In this document: positions 17,524 to 25,896 of the stretch, piece by piece
Layout: each line of letters begins with the position of its first letter
Position numbering within the stretch: position 1 is the stretch's first letter
Source: Flavobacterium johnsoniae
GTDB lineage: Bacteria; Bacteroidota; Bacteroidia; Flavobacteriales; Flavobacteriaceae
Direction of reading: 5' to 3'
Assembly (NCBI RefSeq): GCF_030388325.1
Contig: NZ_CP103794.1
Coordinates: forward strand, 4,278,001-4,342,000
Length of the DNA: 64,000 bases
Translations under genes and position numbers: made by a program
The notes under the pieces: model-generated
Databases searched by the model: none
What the model was told of the DNA's origin: nothing
The model's input: only the letters and a program-made list of their open reading frames with translations

Positions 17524-19146
17524 CTAAAGTGACACTCCTCTTTTCCAAGGAATAAAATCGTTTTGATTTAAAACTGCCGCTTTGGTTTTAATTGTACCGC
17601 TGGCAATATCTATAATAAATTCAAGCATTTCATCAGACATTTCTTCGATAGATTTTTCACCTTTGATAATTCCACCTGTGTCAATATCGATAATATCAGA
17701 CATCTTTGCCGCCAACTCAGAGTTAGAAGAAATTTTTACAACTGGCGCAATTGGATTTCCTGTAGGAGTTCCTAAACCTGTAGTAAATAATACCATATTA
17801 GCTCCAGATCCTACCATTGCAGTTGTACACTCAACATCATTTCCTGGAGTACATAACAATGTTAATCCTGGCTCGTTAATATACTCACCGTAATCATAAA
17901 CACCTGCAATTGGAGAAGTTCCTCCTTTTTTAGCTGCACCAGCAGATTTCATAGCATCAGTAATCAAACCGTCTTTAATATTTCCTGGAGAAGGATTCAT
18001 ATCAAATCCTGAACCTGCATCAACAACTGTTTTTTCGTACCATTTCATCAAATTCAAGAAACGTTTTCCGTCTTCGTCATCAACACAACGGTTTACTAAT
18101 TCCTGCTCTACTCCACATAATTCTGGGAACTCAGAAAGGATTGTTGTTCCTCCTAAAGCAGCCAATTTATCAGACAATACACCTAAAGTTGGGTTTGCAG
18201 AAATTCCAGAGAATCCGTCAGATCCACCGCACTCTAAACCAATTCTTAGTTTAGATAATGGCGCTGGTTCTCTCTTAATATCGTTTGCTTTTTTAATCGC
18301 TTCAAAAGTATCTTTAACTACGCTGCTCAACATCGTTTCGATTGTTCCGATAGATTGCTGATCGTAGATTAAAACAGGCTTTTTACTGTCTGGATTAATA
18401 GCATCTAAAGCTTCCTTGAAAATTGAAATCTGAAGATTCTGGCATCCTAAACTCAATACAGTTGCTCCAGCTACGTTTGGATTGTTTACATAACCTGCCA
18501 AAAGTTTAGCCAAACTGTGCGAATCCTGACGAATTCCACCACAACCACCTTGGTGCGTGATGAATTTTACCTGAATATTATTGAACAAATTAGCATCATT
18601 TGAAGCTTCTTGATTTCCTGCTCCCCCTGTTTCTGATTTTACCAAAGAACGCAATAATAATTGATAATCGTTTTCTTTTGGTTTCATCAATTCTTTCTCA
18701 AAAATATCTTTTAAGATTTCGATGTTTCTATTTTCGCAAAAAACTAATGGAAAAAATAACCAAACATTTTCTGTTCCAACTTGTCCATCTTCTCTATGAT
18801 AGCCCTGCCACGTTCTATCTTTCCATTTATCTACATTTGGCGCAGTCCAGCCAATTGTTTCTGTTTTACCAGTAACTTTATCACTTTCGTGTTTAACGTT
18901 TGCAGTAGAAAGCAATCCTCCTTTTTCGATTCTTGCACTCGCTTTACCAACCAAAACACCATACATAATGATTCTGTCTCCTACATTAAAAGGAACCATT
19001 GCAATCTTATGTTTCATTTTCACATCAGACTCAACTGTAATTGATTGTCCTTCAAAATCAATCACTTCGCCAGCCGTCAGATTCACCAAAGCCACCGCTA
19101 CATTATCAGTAGGATGAACTTTTATTAATTTTTTCTGCGTTGCCAT
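17524..19146 (-). CDS. uxaA: Altronate dehydratase
   Basis: A 540-residue enzyme that converts D-altronate to 2-keto-3-deoxy-D-gluconate in the galacturonate pathway. It has an N-terminal SAF-type domain (residues of about 8-95) and the long UxaA catalytic part with GYHREDGQVGTENVW, THQGGCGGIRQDS, SLGCQNLQ, GLECGGSDGFSGISANP and PGNDVECTTAMVGSGAN; the cysteines and acidic residues in these probably hold the metal. It is the last gene of the catabolic series, 37 bases after uxaB, and ends at a strong hairpin. Full length with no oddities. Confidence 0.95.
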   Translation of the reverse strand: MATQKKLIKVHPTDNVAVALVNLTAGEVIDFEGQSITVESDVKMKHKIAMVPFNVGDRIIMYGVLVGKASARIEKGGLLSTANVKHESDKVTGKTETIGWTAPNVDKWKDRTWQGYHREDGQVGTENVWLFFPLVFCENRNIEILKDIFEKELMKPKENDYQLLLRSLVKSETGGAGNQEASNDANLFNNIQVKFITHQGGCGGIRQDSHSLAKLLAGYVNNPNVAGATVLSLGCQNLQISIFKEALDAINPDSKKPVLIYDQQSIGTIETMLSSVVKDTFEAIKKANDIKREPAPLSKLRIGLECGGSDGFSGISANPTLGVLSDKLAALGGTTILSEFPELCGVEQELVNRCVDDEDGKRFLNLMKWYEKTVVDAGSGFDMNPSPGNIKDGLITDAMKSAGAAKKGGTSPIAGVYDYGEYINEPGLTLLCTPGNDVECTTAMVGSGANMVLFTTGLGTPTGNPIAPVVKISSNSELAAKMSDIIDIDTGGIIKGEKSIEEMSDEMLEFIIDIASGTIKTKAAVLNQNDFIPWKRGVSL

Positions 19147-19183
19147 AATTAACCTTTGTTCTTTGTTCTTTTTGTGTTTTCTT

Positions 19184-20629
19184 TTATTTTATTCTTTCTT
19201 GAAATTTAGCAAAACCTGCTTCAATTCCGTTTGAATCTATTTCTTCTAATGCAATTGTAATTGCTCTTGTAAGTCCTGGAATTTCAGTTAAATCTTGATC
19301 CCAGAATGATTTGTTTTGTAATGTTAAACGAGCGATTTTCTCGTAATCATCCGATTTCCATAGTCCGTTGAAAAAAGCTGTAATATCTTCACCATCTTTA
19401 ACCGGTAAACTTTGCCCGTTCCAAGTTCCTTTGTAGAAACGAATTAAACTCGCTAATGAAAAAGTCAAATTAACAGGCAATTTTTTGTTAGTATTATAAT
19501 ATCCTAATAAACTAGGCAAAACTCTTACTTTGAATTTCGATACAGAATTTAATGCAATATCAGCAAGTGCATGTTTGATAAATGGATTTTTAAATCGGTC
19601 CATTACTTCCTCAGAATAGGCAGTAATCTCATTTTTGTCCATATCAAGAGTTTCACTAATTTCACTAATAACGCTGTTTACAAATTTCCCAGTAAAATCT
19701 CCGTTAACAGTTTCCATTACTAATTTATTACCATGCAAAAGTGAAAAAGGAACCATTGCCGTATGCGCACCGTTTAAAATACGAACTTTAATCATTTTAA
19801 AAGGACGTATATCATCAACGATTTTTACATTCAAATCTGTTTTGTGAAAAGGCAATTTTGCTTTTAGATCATCGCCACCTTCAATAGCCCAAAGGAAAAA
19901 AGGTTCAGCTGCAACAATTAAATTGTCTTCATAATCTAATTTATTATTGTATTCTTCAATTTCAGCTCTTGGATATCCAGGAACAATTCTGTCAACCAAA
20001 GTACTATGATAGGTACAAGCATCTGACACCCAAGTTTTAAATGCATCTTCTAATTTCCACAAATCAACATATTGTAAAATATATTTTTTAAGCGTCTCAG
20101 AGTTATAATCAATTAATTCACAAGGAATTATTGTAACTCCTTTAGAAGCATCTCCATTAAAATGTTTAAATCTTTCATATAATAAAACTGTCAATTTTGC
20201 AGGAAATGACACTGGTGGCTGCATATCTGGAGTATCACTTTCAATAAATTCAATTCCAGCTTCTGTAGTATTAGAAACAATAAACTGAAGTTCTTCTTCT
20301 TTAGCTAAAGCCAAATAATTTGTAAATTCAGTGTATGGGTTTATAGTTTTTACAATATTATTAATTAACACAATATCTTGAATCTTTTCACCTTTTTTAA
20401 TTCCGTTCATAAACAAGGTATAAAGACCGTCCTGATCGTTAATCATATTTACCATACCGTCTTTCAAAGGTTGAACGACTGCAATACCTGCATTAAAATC
20501 AACTTCTTTATTCAGTTTGTCAAAAGCATAATCAACAAAGGCTCTTAAAAAGTTACCTTCTCCAAACTGAACTACCTTAATTGGCTGTAACTTTTCTAAT
20601 CCTGTATTTATTCTATTTAATTTTTTCAT
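19184..20629 (-). CDS. uxaB: Tagaturonate reductase
   Basis: A 481-residue member of the mannitol dehydrogenase/UxaB group that reduces tagaturonate to altronate with NADH. The N-terminal Rossmann part shows VVQFGEGNFLRAFVDYAFD; the C-terminal helical part holds KVRILNGAHTAMVPFSLLHG. Length matches E. coli UxaB. The product feeds UxaA, the next gene 37 bases downstream. A 221-base gap with an inverted repeat separates it from kdgA upstream. Confidence 0.95.
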   Translation of the reverse strand: MKKLNRINTGLEKLQPIKVVQFGEGNFLRAFVDYAFDKLNKEVDFNAGIAVVQPLKDGMVNMINDQDGLYTLFMNGIKKGEKIQDIVLINNIVKTINPYTEFTNYLALAKEEELQFIVSNTTEAGIEFIESDTPDMQPPVSFPAKLTVLLYERFKHFNGDASKGVTIIPCELIDYNSETLKKYILQYVDLWKLEDAFKTWVSDACTYHSTLVDRIVPGYPRAEIEEYNNKLDYEDNLIVAAEPFFLWAIEGGDDLKAKLPFHKTDLNVKIVDDIRPFKMIKVRILNGAHTAMVPFSLLHGNKLVMETVNGDFTGKFVNSVISEISETLDMDKNEITAYSEEVMDRFKNPFIKHALADIALNSVSKFKVRVLPSLLGYYNTNKKLPVNLTFSLASLIRFYKGTWNGQSLPVKDGEDITAFFNGLWKSDDYEKIARLTLQNKSFWDQDLTEIPGLTRAITIALEEIDSNGIEAGFAKFQERIK

Positions 20630-20697
20630 TTTAAATTTTCTTTAATGCGTTATAAATAACCATCTATAAACCCTATTTCTTCATTTCTGCCTTTTAA

Positions 20698-20791
20698 ATT
20701 GTAAATGAAACATTACACCCGATTGAGTAAAATAAAGCCGGCTGTGAGGAATGGCTAGCTAAATTTTTCAAGCGTAATGTTCAATTACAAT
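20698..20791. repeat. Imperfect inverted repeat between kdgA and uxaB
   Basis: ATTGTAAATGAAACATTAC (20698-20716) is nearly complementary to 20774-20791. The spacer contains AGCCGGCT, a small palindrome. The 221-base gap has no credible ORF. It may be an RNA hairpin that adjusts expression between the two parts of the operon, or an old intergenic element. Confidence 0.45.
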
Positions 20792-20850
20792 CTCTAAAAA
20801 TCTAAAAAAAACTTATAAAATAAGGAGTTTGGCATGATTACCCCTTAATC

Positions 20851-21519
20851 TTATTTTCTAATATCTTTTATAATGTCAAGAACTTGTTTCACTTTTGCAG
20901 ATAAACCATCAAAGTCCTTATTTTCTAATATATCTTTTGAAATCAATTGCGAACCTAAACCAACGCAAGTTGCTCCAGCATTCAGCCATGAACTCAAACT
21001 TTCAACCGTTGGATAAACTCCGCCTGTCGGCATAATGTTTGTCCACGGGCACGGACCTTTTATTGCTTTAATGAATTCTGGACCGTAAGTATCAGCTGGA
21101 AATAATTTTACGATTTCACAGCCTAATTCTTCAGCTCTTGCAATTTCTGTCAAAGTTCCGCAGCCAGGAGACCAAAGTACTTTTCTGCGATTACAAGCAA
21201 TTGCAATGTCTTCTCTAAAAACAGGTGTTACAATAAAATTCGCTCCCAAACTCATGTACAATGAAGCTGAAGCTGCATCCGTAATAGAACCAACTCCTAG
21301 AATCATTCCCGGAAGTTCTGCCAATGCATATCTGTTTAAAGCTCCAAAAACTTCATGTGCAAAATCGCCTCTACTGGTAAATTCCATCAATCTGGAACCT
21401 CCGTCGTAGCATGCTTTTAATACTTTTTTACTCAATTCGATATCAGAATGAAAAAACAACGGAACCATACCGTTATCCTTCATTGTCTGCGCAACCTCTA
21501 TTCTTGAATATTTTGCCAT
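20851..21519 (-). CDS. kdgA: KDPG / 4-hydroxy-2-oxoglutarate aldolase
   Basis: A 222-residue class I aldolase that splits 2-keto-3-deoxy-6-phosphogluconate into pyruvate and glyceraldehyde-3-phosphate. The active-site Glu is seen in LMEFTSRG and the Schiff-base Lys in EIVKLFPAD near residue 135. The phosphate-binding end MPTGGVYP follows. It lies 13 bases after kdgK, so the two final steps of KDG breakdown are co-transcribed. It could equally be called eda. Confidence 0.94.
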   Translation of the reverse strand: MAKYSRIEVAQTMKDNGMVPLFFHSDIELSKKVLKACYDGGSRLMEFTSRGDFAHEVFGALNRYALAELPGMILGVGSITDAASASLYMSLGANFIVTPVFREDIAIACNRRKVLWSPGCGTLTEIARAEELGCEIVKLFPADTYGPEFIKAIKGPCPWTNIMPTGGVYPTVESLSSWLNAGATCVGLGSQLISKDILENKDFDGLSAKVKQVLDIIKDIRK

Positions 21520-21532
21520 TTTTTATTTAAAA

Positions 21533-22555
21533 TTATCTTGATACTAATGCAGAACCATCGCCATCAATCATATTTTCAACTTCTTTTAATGTAACCAAGT
21601 TGTAATCTCCTGCAATTGTATGCTTTAAACAGCAAGCCGCAACTGCGAAATCTAATGCTCTTTGGTTATTATTTTGATATTCTAACAGTCCATAAATTAA
21701 TCCGCCCATAAAAGCATCTCCACTTCCTACACGGTCTACAACTGGCGTAACTTCTTTTACTTTTGCGCTGTAAATTGCTTTTCCATCATATAAAATTCCA
21801 CCGATTCTCTGGTGTGAAGCACTTACAGAATAGCGTAAAGTTGTTGCAGCAATCTGCAGATTCGGTATCAATTCAAACAATTTATCATATACAGCTGGAA
21901 GCGATTTCTCATCCTGATAATTCGGATTTACTTTCGGAATTCCCAACATGAAATACGCTGTATCAATATCTCCTAAAATCACATTGCTGTATTTTAGCAT
22001 TTCTGGCATTACTTCGCTTGGCGTTTTGCCATATTGCCAAAGTTTTGATCTATAATTTAAATCGCAAGAAATTTTAATTCCTTTTTTATGAGCTACTTTA
22101 ATAGCTTCTAAACAAGCTTCTGCTGCAGTTTGTGAAATTGCTGGCGTAATACCACTCCAGTGAAACCACTCTGCACCTTCTAAAACTTTTTCCCAATCAA
22201 CTTGTCCTTTTTCTATTGTTGACATGGCACTATGCGCGCGATCGTAAACCACATTGCTTCCGCGTGTTCCGGCACCAGTTTCTAAGAAATAAATTCCTAA
22301 ACGCTCTCCTCCATAAACTATGTTTTTAGATTCGACATTCATTTTTCTGATTTCTTTTAATGCAGAAAAACCAATTTCATTTTCAGGTAATCTTGAAACA
22401 AATTCAGCATTTACGCCATAATTTGCCAGAGAAACGCATACATTAAATTCACCACCGCCGTACGTAGCGCCAAATGCTGTAGATTGTGAAAAACGCAGAT
22501 GTCTTTCTGTCGATAAACGAAGCATGATTTCTCCAAATGCAACTACTCTACTCAT
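21533..22555 (-). CDS. kdgK: 2-keto-3-deoxygluconate kinase (PfkB family)
   Basis: A 340-residue sugar kinase that phosphorylates KDG. It has the N-terminal GEIMLRLS and GGGEFNVCVSLANYG segments and the PfkB anion-hole motif VGSGDAFMGGL near residue 283 with the catalytic Asp. The start at 22555 (MSRVVAFGEIML) is chosen over 22579 because the earlier ATG lies inside one arm of an intergenic inverted repeat. It merges the UxaCBA and KduID branches and is followed closely by kdgA. Confidence 0.93.
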   Translation of the reverse strand: MSRVVAFGEIMLRLSTERHLRFSQSTAFGATYGGGEFNVCVSLANYGVNAEFVSRLPENEIGFSALKEIRKMNVESKNIVYGGERLGIYFLETGAGTRGSNVVYDRAHSAMSTIEKGQVDWEKVLEGAEWFHWSGITPAISQTAAEACLEAIKVAHKKGIKISCDLNYRSKLWQYGKTPSEVMPEMLKYSNVILGDIDTAYFMLGIPKVNPNYQDEKSLPAVYDKLFELIPNLQIAATTLRYSVSASHQRIGGILYDGKAIYSAKVKEVTPVVDRVGSGDAFMGGLIYGLLEYQNNNQRALDFAVAACCLKHTIAGDYNLVTLKEVENMIDGDGSALVSR

Positions 22556-22574
22556 ATTATCTTTTTTATATTTT

Positions 22575-22724
22575 ACCATTAAGGCATTAAGAAAATTAAG
22601 CTTTACTTTATGTTTCCTTTGCCTTTAAAGGTTAAGTTTATTAAGCCAACTCGCTTAATTATCTTTATTATTTAAGTAACTATTTATTAAACCAAAAACT
22701 TAATTTTCTTAATACCTTAATGGT
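22575..22724. repeat. 150-bp inverted-repeat element between uxaC and kdgK
   Basis: Two 26-base arms (22575-22600 and 22699-22724) are complementary at 25 positions and carry ACCATTAAGG at their outer ends. The centre is AT-rich. It fills nearly the whole gap and ends about 20 bases before the kdgK start. It could form a large hairpin in the operon mRNA; no coding content. Confidence 0.75.
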
Positions 22725-22734
22725 TCAAAATTTT

Positions 22735-24138
22735 TTAAAATTTGAAATATTCTTTAGCGTTATTATATGAAATATCAGAAACTAATTTTCCAATCCATTC
22801 CATATCATTTGGCAATTCTCCTCTTTTGATTTCATCTCCAAGAAGATTGCATAAAATACGTCTGAAATATTCGTGTCTTGGGAATGATAAGAAACTTCTA
22901 GAATCTGTTAGCATTCCAACAAAACAGCTAATTAATCCCATATTTGAAAGCGCATTTAACTGCTTTGTCATTCCGTCTTTTTGATCTAAGAACCACCATC
23001 CTGAACCAAATTGAACCTTTCCGCGAACGCTTCCGTCGTTGAAGTTTCCAATCATTGTTGCCATAACTTCGTTATCAGCTGGATTTAGGTTATAGATAAT
23101 TGTTTTGCTCAATTTATCTTTGCTATCTAAAGCATTTAAGAAACCTGAAAGTTTTTGAGCCTGAGGATAATCTCCAATAGAATCCCATCCTGTATCTGGA
23201 CCTAAAATTCTGTGCATACGAGCATTATTATTACGCAATGCACCTAAGTGAAACTGCTGTACCCATCCAAATTCGTGATACGTTTCGCATAAGAAAATCA
23301 AAACAGCACTTTGGAATTTTAAAGCTTCTTCTGGTGATATAATTCTGTTTTCTCTTTTCTTTTTGAAAATGGTAGCAATCTCAGATTCTGTAAATTCTTC
23401 AAAATAAATTTGATCTAAACCGTGATCGCTTAATTTACATCCGTTTGCATTAAAGAATTCAATTCTGTTTCTTAATGCAGCTTGCAAATCAGTAAAAGTG
23501 TTAATTGCAATACCGGACACATCCCCTAATGTGTCCAGATATGCATTATAACCATCATTAGCAATTAAGATGGCTTTATCAGGTCTGAAAGCCGTACTCA
23601 TTTTGATTCCAGTCGAATTGTTTGCGAATTTCTTGTGATATTCTAAACTGTCAATTGGATCTTCTGTAGTACAAACTAATTCAGCGTTTACTTTTTTAAG
23701 AAGGTTTTGTGTGCTGTAAGCTGGAGAATTTACTTTCTCTGAAGTTTCGATGTAAATTTTCTCAGCCGATTTTTCATTCAATAAATCATAAATGTCAAAA
23801 TAGCGCGCTAACTCTAAATGTGTCCAGTGATACAAAGGATTACGCATTGTGTACGGAACTGTTTTTGCCCAGTTTAAGAATTTATCTTTATCTGAACCAT
23901 TTCCAGTTACAAACTGCTCGTTGATTCCTAATGTACGCATTGCACGCCATTTATAATGATCGCCATTGATCCATACATTCGTAATGTTATCAAAAATCTT
24001 ATCCTCGGCAATAAACTGCGGATTTAAGTGATTGTGGTAATCAATAATTGGCTGGTTTTTAGAGTAATTGTGATATAACTCTTCAGCGTATTTATTTTCT
24101 AATAAAAAATTGTCGTGTATGAATGTATTTGCGCTCAT
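22735..24138 (-). CDS. uxaC: Glucuronate/galacturonate isomerase
   Basis: A 467-residue amidohydrolase-fold isomerase that turns D-galacturonate into tagaturonate, or D-glucuronate into fructuronate. Motifs include IIDYHNHLNPQFIAEDK near the N-terminus, NVWINGDHYKWRAMR, VQQFHLGALRNNN, GWWFLDQKDGM and GMLTDSRSFLSFPRHEYFRR. Length matches the family. It sits 24 bases after kduD and ahead of kdgK, as the entry step for galacturonate brought in by the ExuT-like carrier. Confidence 0.95.
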   Translation of the reverse strand: MSANTFIHDNFLLENKYAEELYHNYSKNQPIIDYHNHLNPQFIAEDKIFDNITNVWINGDHYKWRAMRTLGINEQFVTGNGSDKDKFLNWAKTVPYTMRNPLYHWTHLELARYFDIYDLLNEKSAEKIYIETSEKVNSPAYSTQNLLKKVNAELVCTTEDPIDSLEYHKKFANNSTGIKMSTAFRPDKAILIANDGYNAYLDTLGDVSGIAINTFTDLQAALRNRIEFFNANGCKLSDHGLDQIYFEEFTESEIATIFKKKRENRIISPEEALKFQSAVLIFLCETYHEFGWVQQFHLGALRNNNARMHRILGPDTGWDSIGDYPQAQKLSGFLNALDSKDKLSKTIIYNLNPADNEVMATMIGNFNDGSVRGKVQFGSGWWFLDQKDGMTKQLNALSNMGLISCFVGMLTDSRSFLSFPRHEYFRRILCNLLGDEIKRGELPNDMEWIGKLVSDISYNNAKEYFKF

Positions 24139-24162
24139 TTCTTTTTAAATATAATTTGAGAA

Positions 24163-24954
24163 TTATTCTTCGTTTGAAGGTTTTCCAATTGTTGCTAAGA
24201 TTCCGCCGTCAACATATAAAATATGACCGTTTACAAAATCACTCGCTTTGGATGATAAAAATATTGCAGCTCCAGCTAAATCGCTTGGATCTCCCCATTT
24301 TGCCGCAGGAGTTCTGCTTATAATAAAATCGTTAAACGGATGTCCGTCAACTCTAATTGGTTTTGTTTGTTCTGTTGCAAAATAACCAGGTCCGATTCCG
24401 TTAATCTGAACATTGTATTTTGCCCATTCAGTTGCCATGTTTTTAGTCAGCATTTTTAAGCCTCCTTTTGCGGCAGCATAAGCAGAAACTGTATTTCTTC
24501 CAAGTTCACTCATCATCGAGCAAATGTTGATGATTTTCCCTTGACGTCTTTCGATCATTCCCTTTGCAACATGCTTAGAAACGATAAATGGACTTACTAA
24601 ATCAATATCAACAACTTCTCTGAAATCTGAAACCTCCATATCAAGAAGCGGAATTCTTTTAATAATTCCTGCATTATTGATTAAGATATCGATTGGTCCA
24701 ACTTCGCTTTCAATTTTTGCAACAGCTTCTTTTACTTGTTGTTCTTCTGTTACATTAAATTTATAACCTACAGCATTGATTCCTTCGCTTTTTAATTCTG
24801 CTACAGCATTGTCGATTTTTTCTTGAGAAGAATTTCCGTTTACTACAATTGTTGCACCAGCCTGACCCAATCCTTTTGCCATTGCCATTCCCAGTCCGTG
24901 CGTACTTCCTGTGATTAAGGCAACTTTTCCTTTTATATCAAATAAGTTTGTCAT
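24163..24954 (-). CDS. kduD: 2-keto-3-deoxygluconate-forming dehydrogenase (SDR)
   Basis: A 263-residue short-chain dehydrogenase that reduces 2,5-diketo-3-deoxygluconate to KDG. The cofactor motif TGSTHGLG lies at the N-terminus, NNAG follows in the middle, and the active site is YAAAK near residue 156 with the Ser in the ICSMMSE segment. It lies only 4 bases after kduI, the enzyme of the preceding step, which settles the assignment over other SDRs. Confidence 0.93.
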   Translation of the reverse strand: MTNLFDIKGKVALITGSTHGLGMAMAKGLGQAGATIVVNGNSSQEKIDNAVAELKSEGINAVGYKFNVTEEQQVKEAVAKIESEVGPIDILINNAGIIKRIPLLDMEVSDFREVVDIDLVSPFIVSKHVAKGMIERRQGKIINICSMMSELGRNTVSAYAAAKGGLKMLTKNMATEWAKYNVQINGIGPGYFATEQTKPIRVDGHPFNDFIISRTPAAKWGDPSDLAGAAIFLSSKASDFVNGHILYVDGGILATIGKPSNEE

Positions 24955-24958
24955 TTTC

Positions 24959-25798
24959 TTATCTTAAATCTGTGATTTTACAAACATCCATATCGCCGTA
25001 ATCAAGGTTTTCACCTGCCATTCCCCAGATAAAAGTATAATTGCTAGTTCCTGAACCTGAGTGAATTGACCAAGGTGGAGAAATTACTGCTTGGTGATTG
25101 TTCATCCAGATATGTCTTGTTTCTTGAGGTTGTCCCATGAAGTGACAAACTGCTTGATTTTCTGGAATATCCAAATAAAAATAAACTTCCATTCTACGAT
25201 CGTGAACGTGAGCTGGCATTGTATTCCAAACACTTCCTGGTTTCAATTCTGTCATTCCCATTTGTAATTGACAAGTTGTAACCACGCTTCCAATAATCAT
25301 TTGGTTAACTGCACGGTGATTTGCCGTTTCCATTGTTCCCAACTGCAATTTATTAGCTTCAGCTAAACTTACTTTTTTAGTTGGATAAGTTGTGTGTGCT
25401 GGCGCAGAATTCAAATAGAATTTAGCCGGATTGTTTTTATCATCACTTTTAAAAACCACATCTTTATTTCCTGCTCCGATATACAAAGCATCTTTAAAAC
25501 CTAACTCGTAAGAAGTTCCTTCAACTACAACAGAACCACTTCCTCCTACATTAATAATTCCAAGCTCTCTCCTTTCTAAAAAATAAGGCGCTTTTAAAGG
25601 ATCAATTGTTTCAAGAGGTAAATCTCCTTTTACTGGAACTGCAGAACCTGCAATGTATCTATCGTAATGAGAATAAACCAACACTACTTCATCCTCTTGC
25701 ATTAAGTCATCAATTAAGAATTCTTCTCTCAATTGTTGCGTATCATATTTTTTAACTGCTTCTGGACTTGACGCGTATCTTGAACTATATTTTGTCAT
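24959..25798 (-). CDS. kduI: 5-keto-4-deoxyuronate isomerase
   Basis: A 279-residue cupin isomerase that converts 5-keto-4-deoxyuronate, from unsaturated galacturonate, to 2,5-diketo-3-deoxygluconate. The zinc-site pattern is MPAHVHDRRMEVYFY (two His and Glu around 195-203) with a later His in WSIHSGSG. The N-terminus RYASSPEAVKKYDTQQLREEF is family-typical. It is the first gene of the kduI-kduD-uxaC run and has its own promoter with the palindromic operator next to the -7 box. Confidence 0.95.
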   Translation of the reverse strand: MTKYSSRYASSPEAVKKYDTQQLREEFLIDDLMQEDEVVLVYSHYDRYIAGSAVPVKGDLPLETIDPLKAPYFLERRELGIINVGGSGSVVVEGTSYELGFKDALYIGAGNKDVVFKSDDKNNPAKFYLNSAPAHTTYPTKKVSLAEANKLQLGTMETANHRAVNQMIIGSVVTTCQLQMGMTELKPGSVWNTMPAHVHDRRMEVYFYLDIPENQAVCHFMGQPQETRHIWMNNHQAVISPPWSIHSGSGTSNYTFIWGMAGENLDYGDMDVCKITDLR

Positions 25799-25811
25799 AA
25801 TTTTAAATTAA

Positions 25812-25825
25812 TGTAATCGATTGCA
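25812..25825. promoter_or_regulatory. LacI-type operator at the kduI promoter
   Basis: TGTAATCGATTGCA differs at one position from the perfect palindrome at 15934. It follows the -7 box directly, 14 bases before the start codon region of kduI. Same geometry as at the other two promoters. Confidence 0.8.
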
Positions 25826-25833
25826 CAAAATTA
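25826..25833 (-). promoter_or_regulatory. -7 box of kduI
   Basis: On the minus strand TAATTTTG fits TAnnTTTG exactly, with the operator as its immediate downstream neighbour. The -33 element is not clear in the AT-rich upstream stretch. Confidence 0.6.
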
Positions 25834-25896
25834 TATTTTTATATTTAAATAGCATAATTGAAACGAAAAAAATATTTCAATTCTGTCTATTTTTCT

